A stretch of DNA of 64,000 bases. Source: Acidithiobacillus_B sp049965315 (GTDB taxonomy: Bacteria > Pseudomonadota > Gammaproteobacteria > Acidithiobacillales > Acidithiobacillaceae). The translations under genes were made by a program, and so were the position numbers. Below, one piece after another: positions 44,888 through 54,676 of the stretch. The first letter of the stretch is position 1. Every line of letters begins with the position of its first letter. The DNA lies in the NCBI RefSeq assembly GCF_049965315.1, contig NZ_JBMFWL010000007.1, positions 1 to 64,000 on the forward strand, read 5' to 3'. The notes under the pieces are model-generated. The model was not told where the DNA came from and searched no databases. It saw only the letters and a list, made by a program, of their open reading frames with translations.

Positions 44888-45658
44888 TTAAGGGGAAGGA
44901 TAAAAGGGGTACACCTGACCCTCATCCACCGGCCCTTCCCAGGGAAAGGGCGGCAGGTTGTTCAGGGCCTGCAAGAGTCCTTCGCTCCAGCGCTCGCCAA
45001 TGGAACGGAAAAAGGGGTCATCCTCGCTCAGGCACAGCCGCCGTCCTTCCTGGAGGCTGCCGGTGCGGTAGATGAGCAGTTCCACCGGCGCGCCCACGGA
45101 AACATTGCTGCGCATGGTGGAGTTCATCGATACCAGGGCACAGCGCCCCGCCGCCTCCAGGGAAAGGTCCGGGCGAATCACCCGGTCGAGGATGGGCTTG
45201 CCATATTTGATCTCGCCGATCTGCAAAAAGGGATGCTCGGCGGATTCATGAATATAGTTGCCCTGGGGATAGATCATGAACGTGGCCGGCACCTCCGCGC
45301 CGATCTGCCCGCCCAGGATGAAACTCGCCTCGAAACTGGTGCTGCTGATGTCACGCTCCGCCTGATTGCGCTGTATTTCGGCGTTGACCATACCGATATA
45401 ATCCGCCGCCTCCAGCATGGACTGCACGCTGAGGAGGCTGGTACCTGCGCCCTGCCCCACATCGTTGCGCAGGCGCTTGACCACGCCCTGGGTGGTGGCC
45501 AGGTTCCCCGCCGACAGGAGGCAGAGCATGCGGTTTCCCGGCCACAGGAAGCTATGCATCTTGGAGTAGGTGCTCACATTGTCCGTGCCCGCATTGGTAC
45601 GCGAGTCCGAACACAGAACCAAACCACGGTCCACATGAATGGCGAGGCAATAAGTCAT
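44888..45658 (-). CDS. anbu: Anbu proteasome-like peptidase
   Basis: 256-residue N-terminal nucleophile hydrolase of the Anbu (bacterial ancestral beta subunit) family. After removal of Met1 the mature chain starts at Thr (TYCLAIHVDRGLVLCSDSR), with Asp17 and Lys32 in the mature numbering matching the Thr1/Asp17/Lys33 triad of proteasomes and HslV. Anbu assembles into a helical or ring oligomer. It heads the minus-strand operon and its promoter faces glnL across a 437-bp gap. What it degrades is unknown; it may process the product of the ATP-grasp/alpha-E partners. Confidence 0.93.
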   Translation of the reverse strand: MTYCLAIHVDRGLVLCSDSRTNAGTDNVSTYSKMHSFLWPGNRMLCLLSAGNLATTQGVVKRLRNDVGQGAGTSLLSVQSMLEAADYIGMVNAEIQRNQAERDISSTSFEASFILGGQIGAEVPATFMIYPQGNYIHESAEHPFLQIGEIKYGKPILDRVIRPDLSLEAAGRCALVSMNSTMRSNVSVGAPVELLIYRTGSLQEGRRLCLSEDDPFFRSIGERWSEGLLQALNNLPPFPWEGPVDEGQVYPFYPSP

Positions 45659-45919
45659 GGGGCAAGTCCAATTTCACATTGTCCAAATGAACGCTCAGTG
45701 TAGCCCCCCAATCCCAGCGAAGGAAACCATCCGGGAGCGGGGCGATCCGCGCATCCCGTGCCTGTGCATGCAGGGGTAGCCAAGCAATATCAATGCCGCA
45801 TTGGCATGGAAGCCGGCGGGAGCGGATGGCGCGACGGCCCCCTTGCTGGGGATGCTCGCCTTTTTCCCAGCGCCCTTCATGGGCATTTTCAATTCCTCAT
45901 CCCGATCGATATTGGGGCA
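45659..45919. other. Intergenic region between anbu and glnL
   Basis: No convincing gene. A minus-strand frame (45695-45961, 88 codons) has no family pattern. The A/T-rich region close to anbu (45659-45700) may hold its promoter; no strong -10/-35 pair is seen. Confidence 0.4.
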
Positions 45920-45948
45920 TGGCTGTTTATTTGCACTAAAATGGTGCA
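45920..45948 (+). promoter_or_regulatory. Candidate sigma-54 promoter overlapping an NtrC site, upstream of glnL
   Basis: TGGCTGTTTATTTGCA (45920-45935) has the GG-N10-GC geometry of a sigma-54 -24/-12 element with a perfect TTGCA. Overlapping it, TGCACTAAAATGGTGCA (45932-45948) matches the NtrC consensus TGCACC-N5-GGTGCA at 11 of 12 positions. The NtrC site covers the -12 and start region, a layout expected for negative autoregulation. The glnL ATG is 148 nt downstream. Confidence 0.6.
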
Positions 45949-46095
45949 GTATGGGAAGCATTGAGGAGATCCAGCGGAAAATATCGTGGCTGGTCTGCGA
46001 TCATATGGATGTCGCCCTCCCCAAAAACCTTTGCGGCAAGGGCGTGGCCCGCTTTTTGCTGCAGTGTCTGCAACGCAAATCATGGAGAACGGCGC

Positions 46096-47172
46096 ATGGC
46101 CCAGCTTGCCACCGCAATTCAGCCTCCACGCATGCAGGGGGTGATCGACGCCCTGGAATCCGCCGTCATGCTGCTGGATGCCGGGGGTAGCATTGGCTAT
46201 CTCAACCCGGCGGCGGAAAACCTGCTGCAGGTGAGCAGCCGCCATGCCCTGGGGCAGCCGTTGGCGGCATTGTGTCAGCTCAAGGCGGAAGGCGGCCTGC
46301 CGCCCCTCCTTGAAGAGGCGCGCACGGCGGAGGGGGCCATCCTGCGCCGGAGCAGCGAATTGTTTCTGCCCGAAGGGGGAAGCATGGTCGTCGATCTGGT
46401 GGTTACGCCTTTTGGCGATCAGCTCGTGGTGGAGATGCGTCCCATGGAGCTGCCGGCCCGCCACGCCGAGGAAGAAATGCAGGAGCGCAACTACAGCGCG
46501 GCGCAGGAGATCCTGCGCGGGCTGGCCCATGAGATCAAAAACCCCCTGGGCGGGCTGCGCGGCGCCACCCAGCTTTTGGAGCGGGAGCTGGAGCGACCGG
46601 AATTGCGTGAATACACGCAGATCATTCTGCATGAGGTGGACCGCCTCCATCATTTGGTGGACCGTCTGCAGGGACCGCGCAGCAAGCCGCAAATGGCCAT
46701 GGCCAATATCCATCAGGTGCTGGAATACGTGCGCCGGCTGGTGCTTGCGGAACTGCCTACGGGCATCACCCTGCGCTTCGACTATGATCCTTCCATTCCA
46801 GACTTTCCCGCCGATCAGGAACAGCTCGTCCAGGTCTTTCTGAATCTCCTGCGCAATGCGCGGCAGGCCCTCAATCGCAGCGGCCAGATCCTGGTGCGCA
46901 CCCGGGTGGAGCGTTATGTGACGCTGCATCATCAGCGCCACCGCCTGGTGCTGCGGGTGGATGTGGAGGACGACGGCCCGGGCATCCCCGCGGAAATGCT
47001 CTCCCGCATCTTCCTGCCCCTGGTCACCAGCCGCGCCGAGGGCATGGGCATGGGGCTGGCCATTGCCCAAGGACTGGTGCGCGGTCACGGGGGCAGCATC
47101 CATTGCCGATCCCACCTGGGAGAAACGGTATTCTCGGTCTATTTGCCCCTTTCCCCAAACCCGAACGGATAG
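46096..47172 (+). CDS. glnL: Nitrogen regulation sensor kinase NtrB
   Basis: 358 residues from the ATG at 46096 (GGAGA ribosome site); upstream in-frame starts have no similarity. PAS domain (about 12-110, with VMLLDAGGSIGYLNPAAENL), HisKA with GLAHEIKNPLGGLRGA (His145) and HATPase_c with NLLRNARQAL, DDGPGIP and GMGMGLAIAQGL. No transmembrane helices, so a cytoplasmic kinase that sets the phosphorylation of NtrC in response to PII. It is 10 nt upstream of glnG. Confidence 0.94.
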   Translation: MAQLATAIQPPRMQGVIDALESAVMLLDAGGSIGYLNPAAENLLQVSSRHALGQPLAALCQLKAEGGLPPLLEEARTAEGAILRRSSELFLPEGGSMVVDLVVTPFGDQLVVEMRPMELPARHAEEEMQERNYSAAQEILRGLAHEIKNPLGGLRGATQLLERELERPELREYTQIILHEVDRLHHLVDRLQGPRSKPQMAMANIHQVLEYVRRLVLAELPTGITLRFDYDPSIPDFPADQEQLVQVFLNLLRNARQALNRSGQILVRTRVERYVTLHHQRHRLVLRVDVEDDGPGIPAEMLSRIFLPLVTSRAEGMGMGLAIAQGLVRGHGGSIHCRSHLGETVFSVYLPLSPNPNG

Positions 47173-47182
47173 GAATTCACCC

Positions 47183-48643
<1,461 letters not shown>

Positions 48644-48736
48644 GAGCGGCCCATGGCCGCGACCACCGGCGGTGAGGACCGTTTCATGAACGGGGTACAC
48701 CGAACGCATGTCCGTTAGGGTAAATGAACAAAAATT

Positions 48737-48766
48737 GCCCACGGAGGGGTGAATTCCTCCGTGGGC
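48737..48766 (-). terminator. Intrinsic terminator for the can-sulP transcript
   Basis: GCCCACGGAGG (48737-48747) pairs with CCTCCGTGGGC (48756-48766), an 11-bp perfect stem with an 8-nt loop. Reading the minus strand it is followed by AATTTTTG, as in an intrinsic terminator. It is 37 nt beyond the sulP stop, and 94 nt after the glnG stop on the other strand, where it lacks a T-run. Confidence 0.85.
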
Positions 48767-48803
48767 CCGGTGTTGCGCCGCTTTTTGCGCCCCGTGCTGA
48801 CGC

Positions 48804-50363
48804 CTAGACGGCGACCTGCAAGATCGGGCGGTCAAAGCCGCGCTCCTGGATGTCGATGTCGCGCAGCTTGGCCGACTGCTCGAAGTCGCGGATGATCTCC
48901 AGGATATCGTGGTCGATGAACTCCACCCGGCTGCCGTCCAGGATGACCGTCGCCTTGGGCGGCAGATGCTCCAGGAGGTGGGAGACCGTGGCCTTGTTGA
49001 CGAAGGTGACGTCACGGTGAAAGTCAATCACATACGCGGGGCCTTCCTTGCGTATTTTGACGGCCGCATGGAAGTTGTTCTTGAGGACGAAGAAGACGCC
49101 CACCAGCAGACCGATTCCCACCCCGATGAGGAGATCGGTGAAGAGCACGGTGAGGACGGTTACCGCGAAGGGGAGGAACTGCGTGCGTCCCAGCCGCCAC
49201 ATCTTGTGGACCAGGCCGGGTTTGGCCAGTTTGTAGCCGACCATCAGCAAAATGGCCGCCAGGGTGGCCAGGGGCACCTGGTTGAGCAGGGTGCTCAGGA
49301 ACACCACCGCCAGCAGCAGGAAGACGCCGTGGAGAAAGGCGCTGGCCTGGGTGCGCCCGCCCGCGGCCACGTTGGCGGAGGTGCGCACGATGACCGCCGT
49401 CACCGGCAGGCCGCCGATGAGCCCGCTGACGCTGTTGGCCACGCCTTGGGATACCAGTTCCCCATCCAGGGGCGTGCGGCGTTTGAAGGGGTCCAGCTTG
49501 TCTCCTGCCTCGATGGACAGGAGGCTCTCCAGGCTGGCGACGATGGCGATGGTGGCCGCGGTGACCCAGACGGCCCGGTTGGTGATGGCGTGCCAGTCGG
49601 GGAAGGTGAGGCTGGCGAGCAGATCCCGGGGGCTGTGAATCATGGGCAATTGCACCAGGTGTTCGGTGCCCAGGGCGAGCCCCGGCGCCACCCGCAGCAG
49701 GAGCAGATTGACCAGCGTTCCGGCCAGCACCGCCACGAGGGGGCCGGAAAACCAGGTCTGCCTTTTCAGCGCCGGGGTGCGCTCCCAGACGATGAGAATG
49801 GCCAGCGCCACGAGGCTGATGAGGAGCGCCCCCCACTCTACGCCGGAGAGGGCGGTGAGCACCCCGCTGAAGGTGTTCTCGCCGCCGCTGGCAAAGGCCT
49901 GGGAGCCGAACTGGCCGATATCCACCCCCAGGGCATAGGGCAACTGCTTGAGGATGAGGATCAGGCCGATGGCAGCCAGCATGCCCTCGATCACCGCCGC
50001 CGGGAAGAAATAGGCGATGGCCCCGGCCCGCAAAAAGCCCAGGGTTATCTGTATCAACCCGGCGAGAAAGACGGCAAGGACAAAGATGGAAAAGGAGTGC
50101 ATTTCGGTAATGGCCACCAGGACGATGGCGGTGAGGCCCGCCGCCGGGCCGCTCACGGAGAGTGCGGAACGGCTGAAGAAGGGGACGACGAGGCCGCCGA
50201 TGATGCCGGAGATGATCCCGGCGAAGAGCGGCGCCCCCGAGGCCAGGGCCACCCCCAGGCAGAGCGGTATGGCCACCAGCGCCACCACCAAGCCGGCGGG
50301 GATGTCATAGCGGAGGTTCTTGAGAGGGGACAGGTCCACGGTACTATGCTGCGCTGCGCTCAT
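48804..50363 (-). CDS. SulP-family anion transporter with STAS domain
   Basis: 519 residues from the ATG at 50363 (GAGGAAAG ribosome site). About 11-12 hydrophobic helices (18-425), with the SulP pattern AGIISGIIGGLVVPFFS and VSGPAAGLTAIVL near the start, then a cytoplasmic STAS domain (about 440-515, VILDGSRVEFIDHDILEII). SulP carriers move sulfate or, in some autotrophs, bicarbonate. Its gene is 10 nt downstream of a beta-carbonic anhydrase, which favours bicarbonate uptake. The fit with sulfate is not excluded. Confidence 0.9.
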   Translation of the reverse strand: MSAAQHSTVDLSPLKNLRYDIPAGLVVALVAIPLCLGVALASGAPLFAGIISGIIGGLVVPFFSRSALSVSGPAAGLTAIVLVAITEMHSFSIFVLAVFLAGLIQITLGFLRAGAIAYFFPAAVIEGMLAAIGLILILKQLPYALGVDIGQFGSQAFASGGENTFSGVLTALSGVEWGALLISLVALAILIVWERTPALKRQTWFSGPLVAVLAGTLVNLLLLRVAPGLALGTEHLVQLPMIHSPRDLLASLTFPDWHAITNRAVWVTAATIAIVASLESLLSIEAGDKLDPFKRRTPLDGELVSQGVANSVSGLIGGLPVTAVIVRTSANVAAGGRTQASAFLHGVFLLLAVVFLSTLLNQVPLATLAAILLMVGYKLAKPGLVHKMWRLGRTQFLPFAVTVLTVLFTDLLIGVGIGLLVGVFFVLKNNFHAAVKIRKEGPAYVIDFHRDVTFVNKATVSHLLEHLPPKATVILDGSRVEFIDHDILEIIRDFEQSAKLRDIDIQERGFDRPILQVAV

Positions 50364-50373
50364 GGATCTTTCC

Positions 50374-50997
50374 TCAGCCCAGGGGCTCAAAGCGGCGATT
50401 GTCCAGTTGATAGCCGTAAAGGCGCCCCTCATCCAGATCGAAATACCAGGCGTGCAGTTGCAGCTCGCCGCGCACCACGCGGTGGCGCACGCTGGAGAAG
50501 GTGAGGAGGTTTTCCAGGGATACCACCATCGCCGCCTTTTCCAGGGCGCGGGTCTGCTCCGCGGGGCTGGCCCCGGCGTACTCGCGGAGGACGTCCGCGC
50601 GGGCGTCCCTGGCGATATCCATCCACGGGCCGATGTAGGTGCCGCCATCGCCGCTCATGAGCGACTTGATGCCGCCGCAGTGGGAATGGCCATTGATGAT
50701 GATGTTTTCCACCTGGAGGTTTTCCACGGCAAACTCGATGGCCGCGCTGGTGCCATGCAGATGCCCGTCCATTTCGCTGGGGGGGACCAGGTTGGCGACG
50801 TTGCGCACCATGAAGATCTCCCCGGGACCGGAGTCAAAGGTGGACGCAGGGGTGACCCGCGAGTCGGAGCAGGCGATCATCAAGGTCTTGGGACGCTGAC
50901 CCTTGCTCACCAGATCCCGGAAAAGCTGCGGTTCGGACTCGTAATACTGGCTGCGAAAACGGGAAAATCCGGCAATCAGTTCATCGATGTGATTCAT
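50374..50997 (-). CDS. can: Beta-class carbonic anhydrase
   Basis: 207 residues. Zinc ligands Cys43 (ACSDSRVTP), His104 and Cys107 (NGHSHCGG), with the catalytic Asp45/Arg47 pair. It interconverts CO2 and bicarbonate in the cytoplasm. It is cotranscribed with the downstream SulP transporter, 10 nt apart, giving a compact bicarbonate-uptake and hydration module. No leader peptide or carboxysome gene is visible. Confidence 0.95.
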   Translation of the reverse strand: MNHIDELIAGFSRFRSQYYESEPQLFRDLVSKGQRPKTLMIACSDSRVTPASTFDSGPGEIFMVRNVANLVPPSEMDGHLHGTSAAIEFAVENLQVENIIINGHSHCGGIKSLMSGDGGTYIGPWMDIARDARADVLREYAGASPAEQTRALEKAAMVVSLENLLTFSSVRHRVVRGELQLHAWYFDLDEGRLYGYQLDNRRFEPLG

Positions 50998-51108
50998 AGC
51001 TCCCTCATTATTGGATTGAAAACCAAAAATATGGACCGGGTAGACATACAGAAGTTCAATCGATACGCGAATATTTTAATGACCAGCATGCCGCAGCCAT
51101 GATCATGC

Positions 51109-51136
51109 AAAAAAGGCCTCCCTGCGGGGAGGCCTT
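51109..51136 (-). terminator. Intrinsic terminator for metE
   Basis: GGCCTCCC (51115-51122) and GGGAGGCC (51127-51134) form an 8-bp stem with a TGCG loop; with flanking A and T bases the stem extends by two pairs. On the minus strand TTTTTTGC follows, a clear intrinsic terminator 33 nt after the metE stop. Confidence 0.88.
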
Positions 51137-51168
51137 GGCTTGCCTATGCCGTTGATCCGGTCGCCGGA

Positions 51169-53526
51169 TCAGCCGCCATGGCGGGCGCGGATGCGGCGGG
51201 CCGCCTCCACCATGTGCTCCAGCGCGGGCAAGACCTCGGGCCATTTGCGGGTCTTCAGGCCGCAGTCGGGGTTGACCCAGAGGCGGTCGGCGGGGACCAC
51301 CTTCACGGCCTTTTCCATGAGGTCCACCATTTCTTCCACGCTGGGTACCCGGGGCGAATGGATGTCATAGACGCCGGGTCCGATCTCGTTGGGGTAGTTG
51401 AAGGTGGCGAAGGCGTCCAGCAACTCCATTTGCGAGCGCGAGGTCTCGATGGTGATGACGTCGGCGTCCATGGCGGCGATGGCCGGCAGGATGTCGTTGA
51501 ACTCCGAGTAGCACATGTGGGTGTGGATCTGCACGTCCTCGGCCGCCACCTGGGCGGAGATGCGGAAGGCGCGGGAGGCCCAGTTCAGGTAGGCGTCCCA
51601 GTCGGCGCGCTTGAGAGGCAGGCCCTCGCGGTAGGCGGGCTCGTCGATCTGGATGATGCCGATGCCGGCCTGGATGAGGTCCGCCAGCTCGTCGCGGATG
51701 GCCAGGGCGATCTGCAAGGCGGTGCGCTCCCGGGGCTGGTCGTCGCGCACGAAGGACCACTGGAGGATGGTGACGGGGCCGGTGAGCATCCCCTTCATGG
51801 GCCGCTGGGTGAGGGACTGGGCGTACTTGCTCCAGGCCACGGTCATGGGGGTGGGCCGGGAAACGTCGCCGAAGATCAGTGGCGGCTTGACGTAGCGGGA
51901 GCCGTAGCTCTGCACCCAGCCGTGGCGGGTGAAGGCGAAGCCCGCCAGTTGCTCGCCAAAGTATTCCACCATGTCGTTGCGTTCCGGCTCGCCATGGACC
52001 AGGACGTCGATGTCCAGCCGCTCCTGCTCCTTGACCACGTGGGCGATCTCCGCCTCCATGGCCTTCTGGTAGTCCGCATCGCTCAACTCGCCCTTGCGGT
52101 GCTTGAGGCGGGCCTGACGGATCTCCGGGGTCTGGGGAAAGCTGCCGATGGTGGTGGTGGGAAAGAGCGGCAGCTTGAAACGCTTGCGCTGGGCGGCCTG
52201 CCGCACCGGGAAGGGGCTGGCGCGCTGGCCGTCATCCTGACCGAGGGTCTCCAGACGGGCGGCCACGGCGGCGTTGTGGATGCGTGGCGAACTTTTGCGC
52301 GAGGCCACGGCGGCGCGGGCAGCGGCCAGTTCGGGCCCGGCGTGATCGGCACCCTTGTCCATGGCGCGGGCCAGCACGGCCACCTCGTCGAGCTTCTGCA
52401 CGGCAAAGGCCAGCCAGGACTTGAGTTCGGCGTCCAGCTCCGTCTCCTGCTGGAGATCCACCGGACTGTGCAGCAGGCTGCAGGAAGGAGCCAGCCACAG
52501 GCGATCGCCGAGTTGGTCGTGGGCCGGGTGCAGGAGGGCGAGCGCCCCATCCAGGTCGCTGCGCCACACATTGCGGCCGTCCACCACGCCCAGGGAAAGG
52601 ACCTTGTCGGCGGGGTAGCCTTGCAGGAAGGCGTTCAACTGCTGTGGCGCCCGGCGCAGGTCGAGATGGATGCCGGCCACGGGCAGGGCTTTGAGCAGGC
52701 CGGCATGGGCCGCCACCGACTCGAAATAGGTGGCCAGCAGGATCTTGGGGGCCTTCCCCCGGCTCAGTGTCTTGTAGGCGCCGTCGAAGGCGGCGATCCA
52801 GTTGCCCGGCAGGTCGAGGGCGAGGGCGGGTTCGTCGAGCTGCACCCATTCCACCCCTTCGGCCGCCAGTCCGGCGAGGAGTTCGGCGTAGACCGGCAGG
52901 AGCTTGGGCAGCAGCGTGAGGCGGTCGAAGCAGCCGTCGCTGACCGGCGCGCCGTGGCCATGGCAGGCGCTGTCGTCATGGTGATGCTGGATTTCATGAT
53001 GGGCCTGGGCCGCCGGGTCCTTCTCCTTGCCCAGCCAGAGATAGGTGATGGGGCCCACCAGGACGGGCTTGGCATTCAGACCGAGGGCGCGGGCTTCGCG
53101 CAGTTCGTTGAAGATCCGGTCACTGGCCAGGCGGAAGTCCATGCCCTCGTGGAACTCGGGGACGATATAGTGGTAATTGGTGTCGAACCACTTGGTCATC
53201 TCCATGGCGGGCTGGGTGGCGGAGCCGCGGGCCATGGCGAAGAAGGTGCCCATATCGACGCGATCGCCGGAAAAGCCGTAGCGAGGGGGGATGGCGCCCA
53301 GGGTGCAGCTCATATCCAGCATGTGGTCGTAGAGACTGAAATCGCCTACGGGGACGATGTCCACGCCGCAGGTCTGCTGGATGCGCCAGTGGCGCTCGCG
53401 CAGCAGGGCCGCCCGCGACTGCAGTTCCTTCTCGTCGATCTCCTTGGACCAGAAACTCTCCAAAGCCTTTTTCAACTCGCGCTTGTGGCCGATGCGGGGA
53501 AAGCCGAGATTATGGACAACCGTCAT
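51169..53526 (-). CDS. metE: Cobalamin-independent methionine synthase
   Basis: 785 residues, the full MetE length. It transfers the methyl group of 5-methyltetrahydropteroyl-triglutamate to homocysteine. N-terminal LGFPRIGHKRELKKALESFW, C-terminal zinc-site motifs HMCYSEFND and NPDCGLKTRKWPEV. It is monocistronic: a terminator follows and the 302-bp upstream gap includes a MetR-like palindrome and a repeat element. Upstream ribosome site AAGGAG. The antisense frame is open for almost the full gene, a GC artefact. Confidence 0.97.
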   Translation of the reverse strand: MTVVHNLGFPRIGHKRELKKALESFWSKEIDEKELQSRAALLRERHWRIQQTCGVDIVPVGDFSLYDHMLDMSCTLGAIPPRYGFSGDRVDMGTFFAMARGSATQPAMEMTKWFDTNYHYIVPEFHEGMDFRLASDRIFNELREARALGLNAKPVLVGPITYLWLGKEKDPAAQAHHEIQHHHDDSACHGHGAPVSDGCFDRLTLLPKLLPVYAELLAGLAAEGVEWVQLDEPALALDLPGNWIAAFDGAYKTLSRGKAPKILLATYFESVAAHAGLLKALPVAGIHLDLRRAPQQLNAFLQGYPADKVLSLGVVDGRNVWRSDLDGALALLHPAHDQLGDRLWLAPSCSLLHSPVDLQQETELDAELKSWLAFAVQKLDEVAVLARAMDKGADHAGPELAAARAAVASRKSSPRIHNAAVAARLETLGQDDGQRASPFPVRQAAQRKRFKLPLFPTTTIGSFPQTPEIRQARLKHRKGELSDADYQKAMEAEIAHVVKEQERLDIDVLVHGEPERNDMVEYFGEQLAGFAFTRHGWVQSYGSRYVKPPLIFGDVSRPTPMTVAWSKYAQSLTQRPMKGMLTGPVTILQWSFVRDDQPRERTALQIALAIRDELADLIQAGIGIIQIDEPAYREGLPLKRADWDAYLNWASRAFRISAQVAAEDVQIHTHMCYSEFNDILPAIAAMDADVITIETSRSQMELLDAFATFNYPNEIGPGVYDIHSPRVPSVEEMVDLMEKAVKVVPADRLWVNPDCGLKTRKWPEVLPALEHMVEAARRIRARHGG

Positions 53527-53606
53527 GGATAGTGCTCCTTACAGGAAAATAGGGGTGATCATGCCCCGTCGCAGCCCGGCGCTCAAGGGGGATTTTTGCA
53601 TCGCCG

Positions 53607-53623
53607 GATGAATGGAATTCATC
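53607..53623 (-). promoter_or_regulatory. MetR-box-like palindrome upstream of metE
   Basis: GATGAATGGAATTCATC is a perfect 7-3-7 palindrome and contains TGAA-N5-TTCA, the MetR consensus. It ends about 80 bp before the metE start, a usual activator position for a LysR-type regulator. No metR gene is in the window. Confidence 0.55.
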
Positions 53624-53634
53624 AATCCGAACTT

Positions 53635-53817
53635 CGGCCGTGGGCAGAGGGGGTTTTGCCGCGACTTCGGCCCAAGCCGTCGTTGTTCTAGGCGAAATCC
53701 CGCGCCCGGCAGGCGAACTGTTTGAGCCCGCAGGGCGAGTTTTCGCCTGCCAGCGGGATGAGCCGTAGAACAACAGGCGCGGGCCGCCGGAGCAAAAAAA
53801 CCCTCTGCCCACGGCCG
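53635..53817 (-). repeat. Nested palindromic repeat element, copy 2
   Basis: A 183-nt element related to that at 17249-17432, in inverted orientation. Outer arms CGGCCGTGGGCAGAGGG (53635-53651) and its exact complement (53801-53817) give 17 bp, then GG against TT and an extra TTTT/AAAA. The internal stems (GTTGTTCT/AGAACAAC, CCCGC/GCGGG, GGCAGGCGAA/TTCGCCTGCC) are identical to copy 1. It sits 11 nt after the ubiE stop, in the ubiE sense. The outer arms of the two copies are unlike each other in sequence but both are complementary internally. Confidence 0.85.
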
Positions 53818-53828
53818 TTTCAGGATCA

Positions 53829-54611
53829 TCAATCCAGACGATAGCCGCGATGGACGGCGACGATGCCGCCGGAAAGGTTGAAGACCTCCACCCGCGCCAG
53901 CCCGGCATTCTCCATCATCGCCTTGAAGGTTTCCTGGTCGGGAAAGCGGCGGATGGACTCCACCAGATACTGATAGCTCTCGCGGTCCTTGGCAATCCAT
54001 TCGCCCAGCCGCGGCAGCAGGTTGAAGGAGTAGAGGTCATAAATGGACTGCAGGCCGGGCCAGCGCGGGTGGGAAAACTCCAGGATCAGGACCCGGCCGC
54101 CCGTCTTGAGCACCCGGTGGATTTCCCGCAGGGCCCGCTCCGGATGGGTCATGTTGCGGATGCCAAAGGCCAAGGTCACCAGGTCGAATTCACCGTCGGC
54201 AAAGGGCAGGGCTTCGGCATTGGCCTCGACGAACTCCACGCCGTCCAGGATGCCCTTGTCGGCCAGGCGCCTGCGCCCCACCTCCAGCATGTCCGGGTTG
54301 ATGTCGGAGACGACGATGGAACCGGTGGGGCGGATCTTGGGATAGAGGGCGGCGGCCAGATCGCCGGTGCCGCCGGCCAGGTCCAGCAACCGCTGCCCCG
54401 GCCGGGCCCGCGCCAGGTCCACGGTAAAGCGCTTCCACAGGCGATGCACGCCTAGGGACATCATGTCGTTCATCAGGTCGTACTTGGCCGCCACATTGCT
54501 GAAAACGCCCCTGACCAGGTCTTCCTTCCGGTTTTCCGGCACTTCTTGATAGCCGAAATGGGTGGTCGGCGTCAGGGCGCCTGACTGTTCTTCTGTTGGG
54601 TTTTCGTTCAT
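53829..54611 (-). CDS. ubiE: Ubiquinone/menaquinone biosynthesis C-methyltransferase
   Basis: 260 residues from the ATG at 54611 (GAGGAAG ribosome site). SAM-dependent methyltransferase fold: FSNVAAKYDLMNDMMSLGVHRLWKR, LLDLAGGTGDLAAAL (SAM loop), ILEFSHPRW and a C-terminal MMENAGLARVEVFNLSGGIVA stretch (two pieces shown), the usual UbiE ending. It methylates C2 of demethylmenaquinone or 2-polyprenyl-6-methoxyphenol. The frame extends upstream to 54794 without similarity. The repeat element lies just after its stop. Confidence 0.96.
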   Translation of the reverse strand: MNENPTEEQSGALTPTTHFGYQEVPENRKEDLVRGVFSNVAAKYDLMNDMMSLGVHRLWKRFTVDLARARPGQRLLDLAGGTGDLAAALYPKIRPTGSIVVSDINPDMLEVGRRRLADKGILDGVEFVEANAEALPFADGEFDLVTLAFGIRNMTHPERALREIHRVLKTGGRVLILEFSHPRWPGLQSIYDLYSFNLLPRLGEWIAKDRESYQYLVESIRRFPDQETFKAMMENAGLARVEVFNLSGGIVAVHRGYRLD

Positions 54612-54676
54612 GGAACTTCCTCGCTGTGCCGATGATGCGGTCGCTGTGTCTGTGGCTCTGCCCGGATCCGGGCGGT

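Noticed and set aside
45951..46190. Possible 79-codon small gene starting MGSIEEIQRKISWL upstream of glnL
   Set aside because: It looks protein-like for its first 45 residues but has no ribosome site, starts within a few bases of the predicted transcription start, and then runs 95 nt into glnL in another frame.
51178..53532. 784-codon open frame antisense to metE
   Set aside because: It mirrors metE almost end to end; high G+C removes stop codons on the opposite strand. Its protein is a Gly/Val/Leu/His-rich sequence without family motifs.
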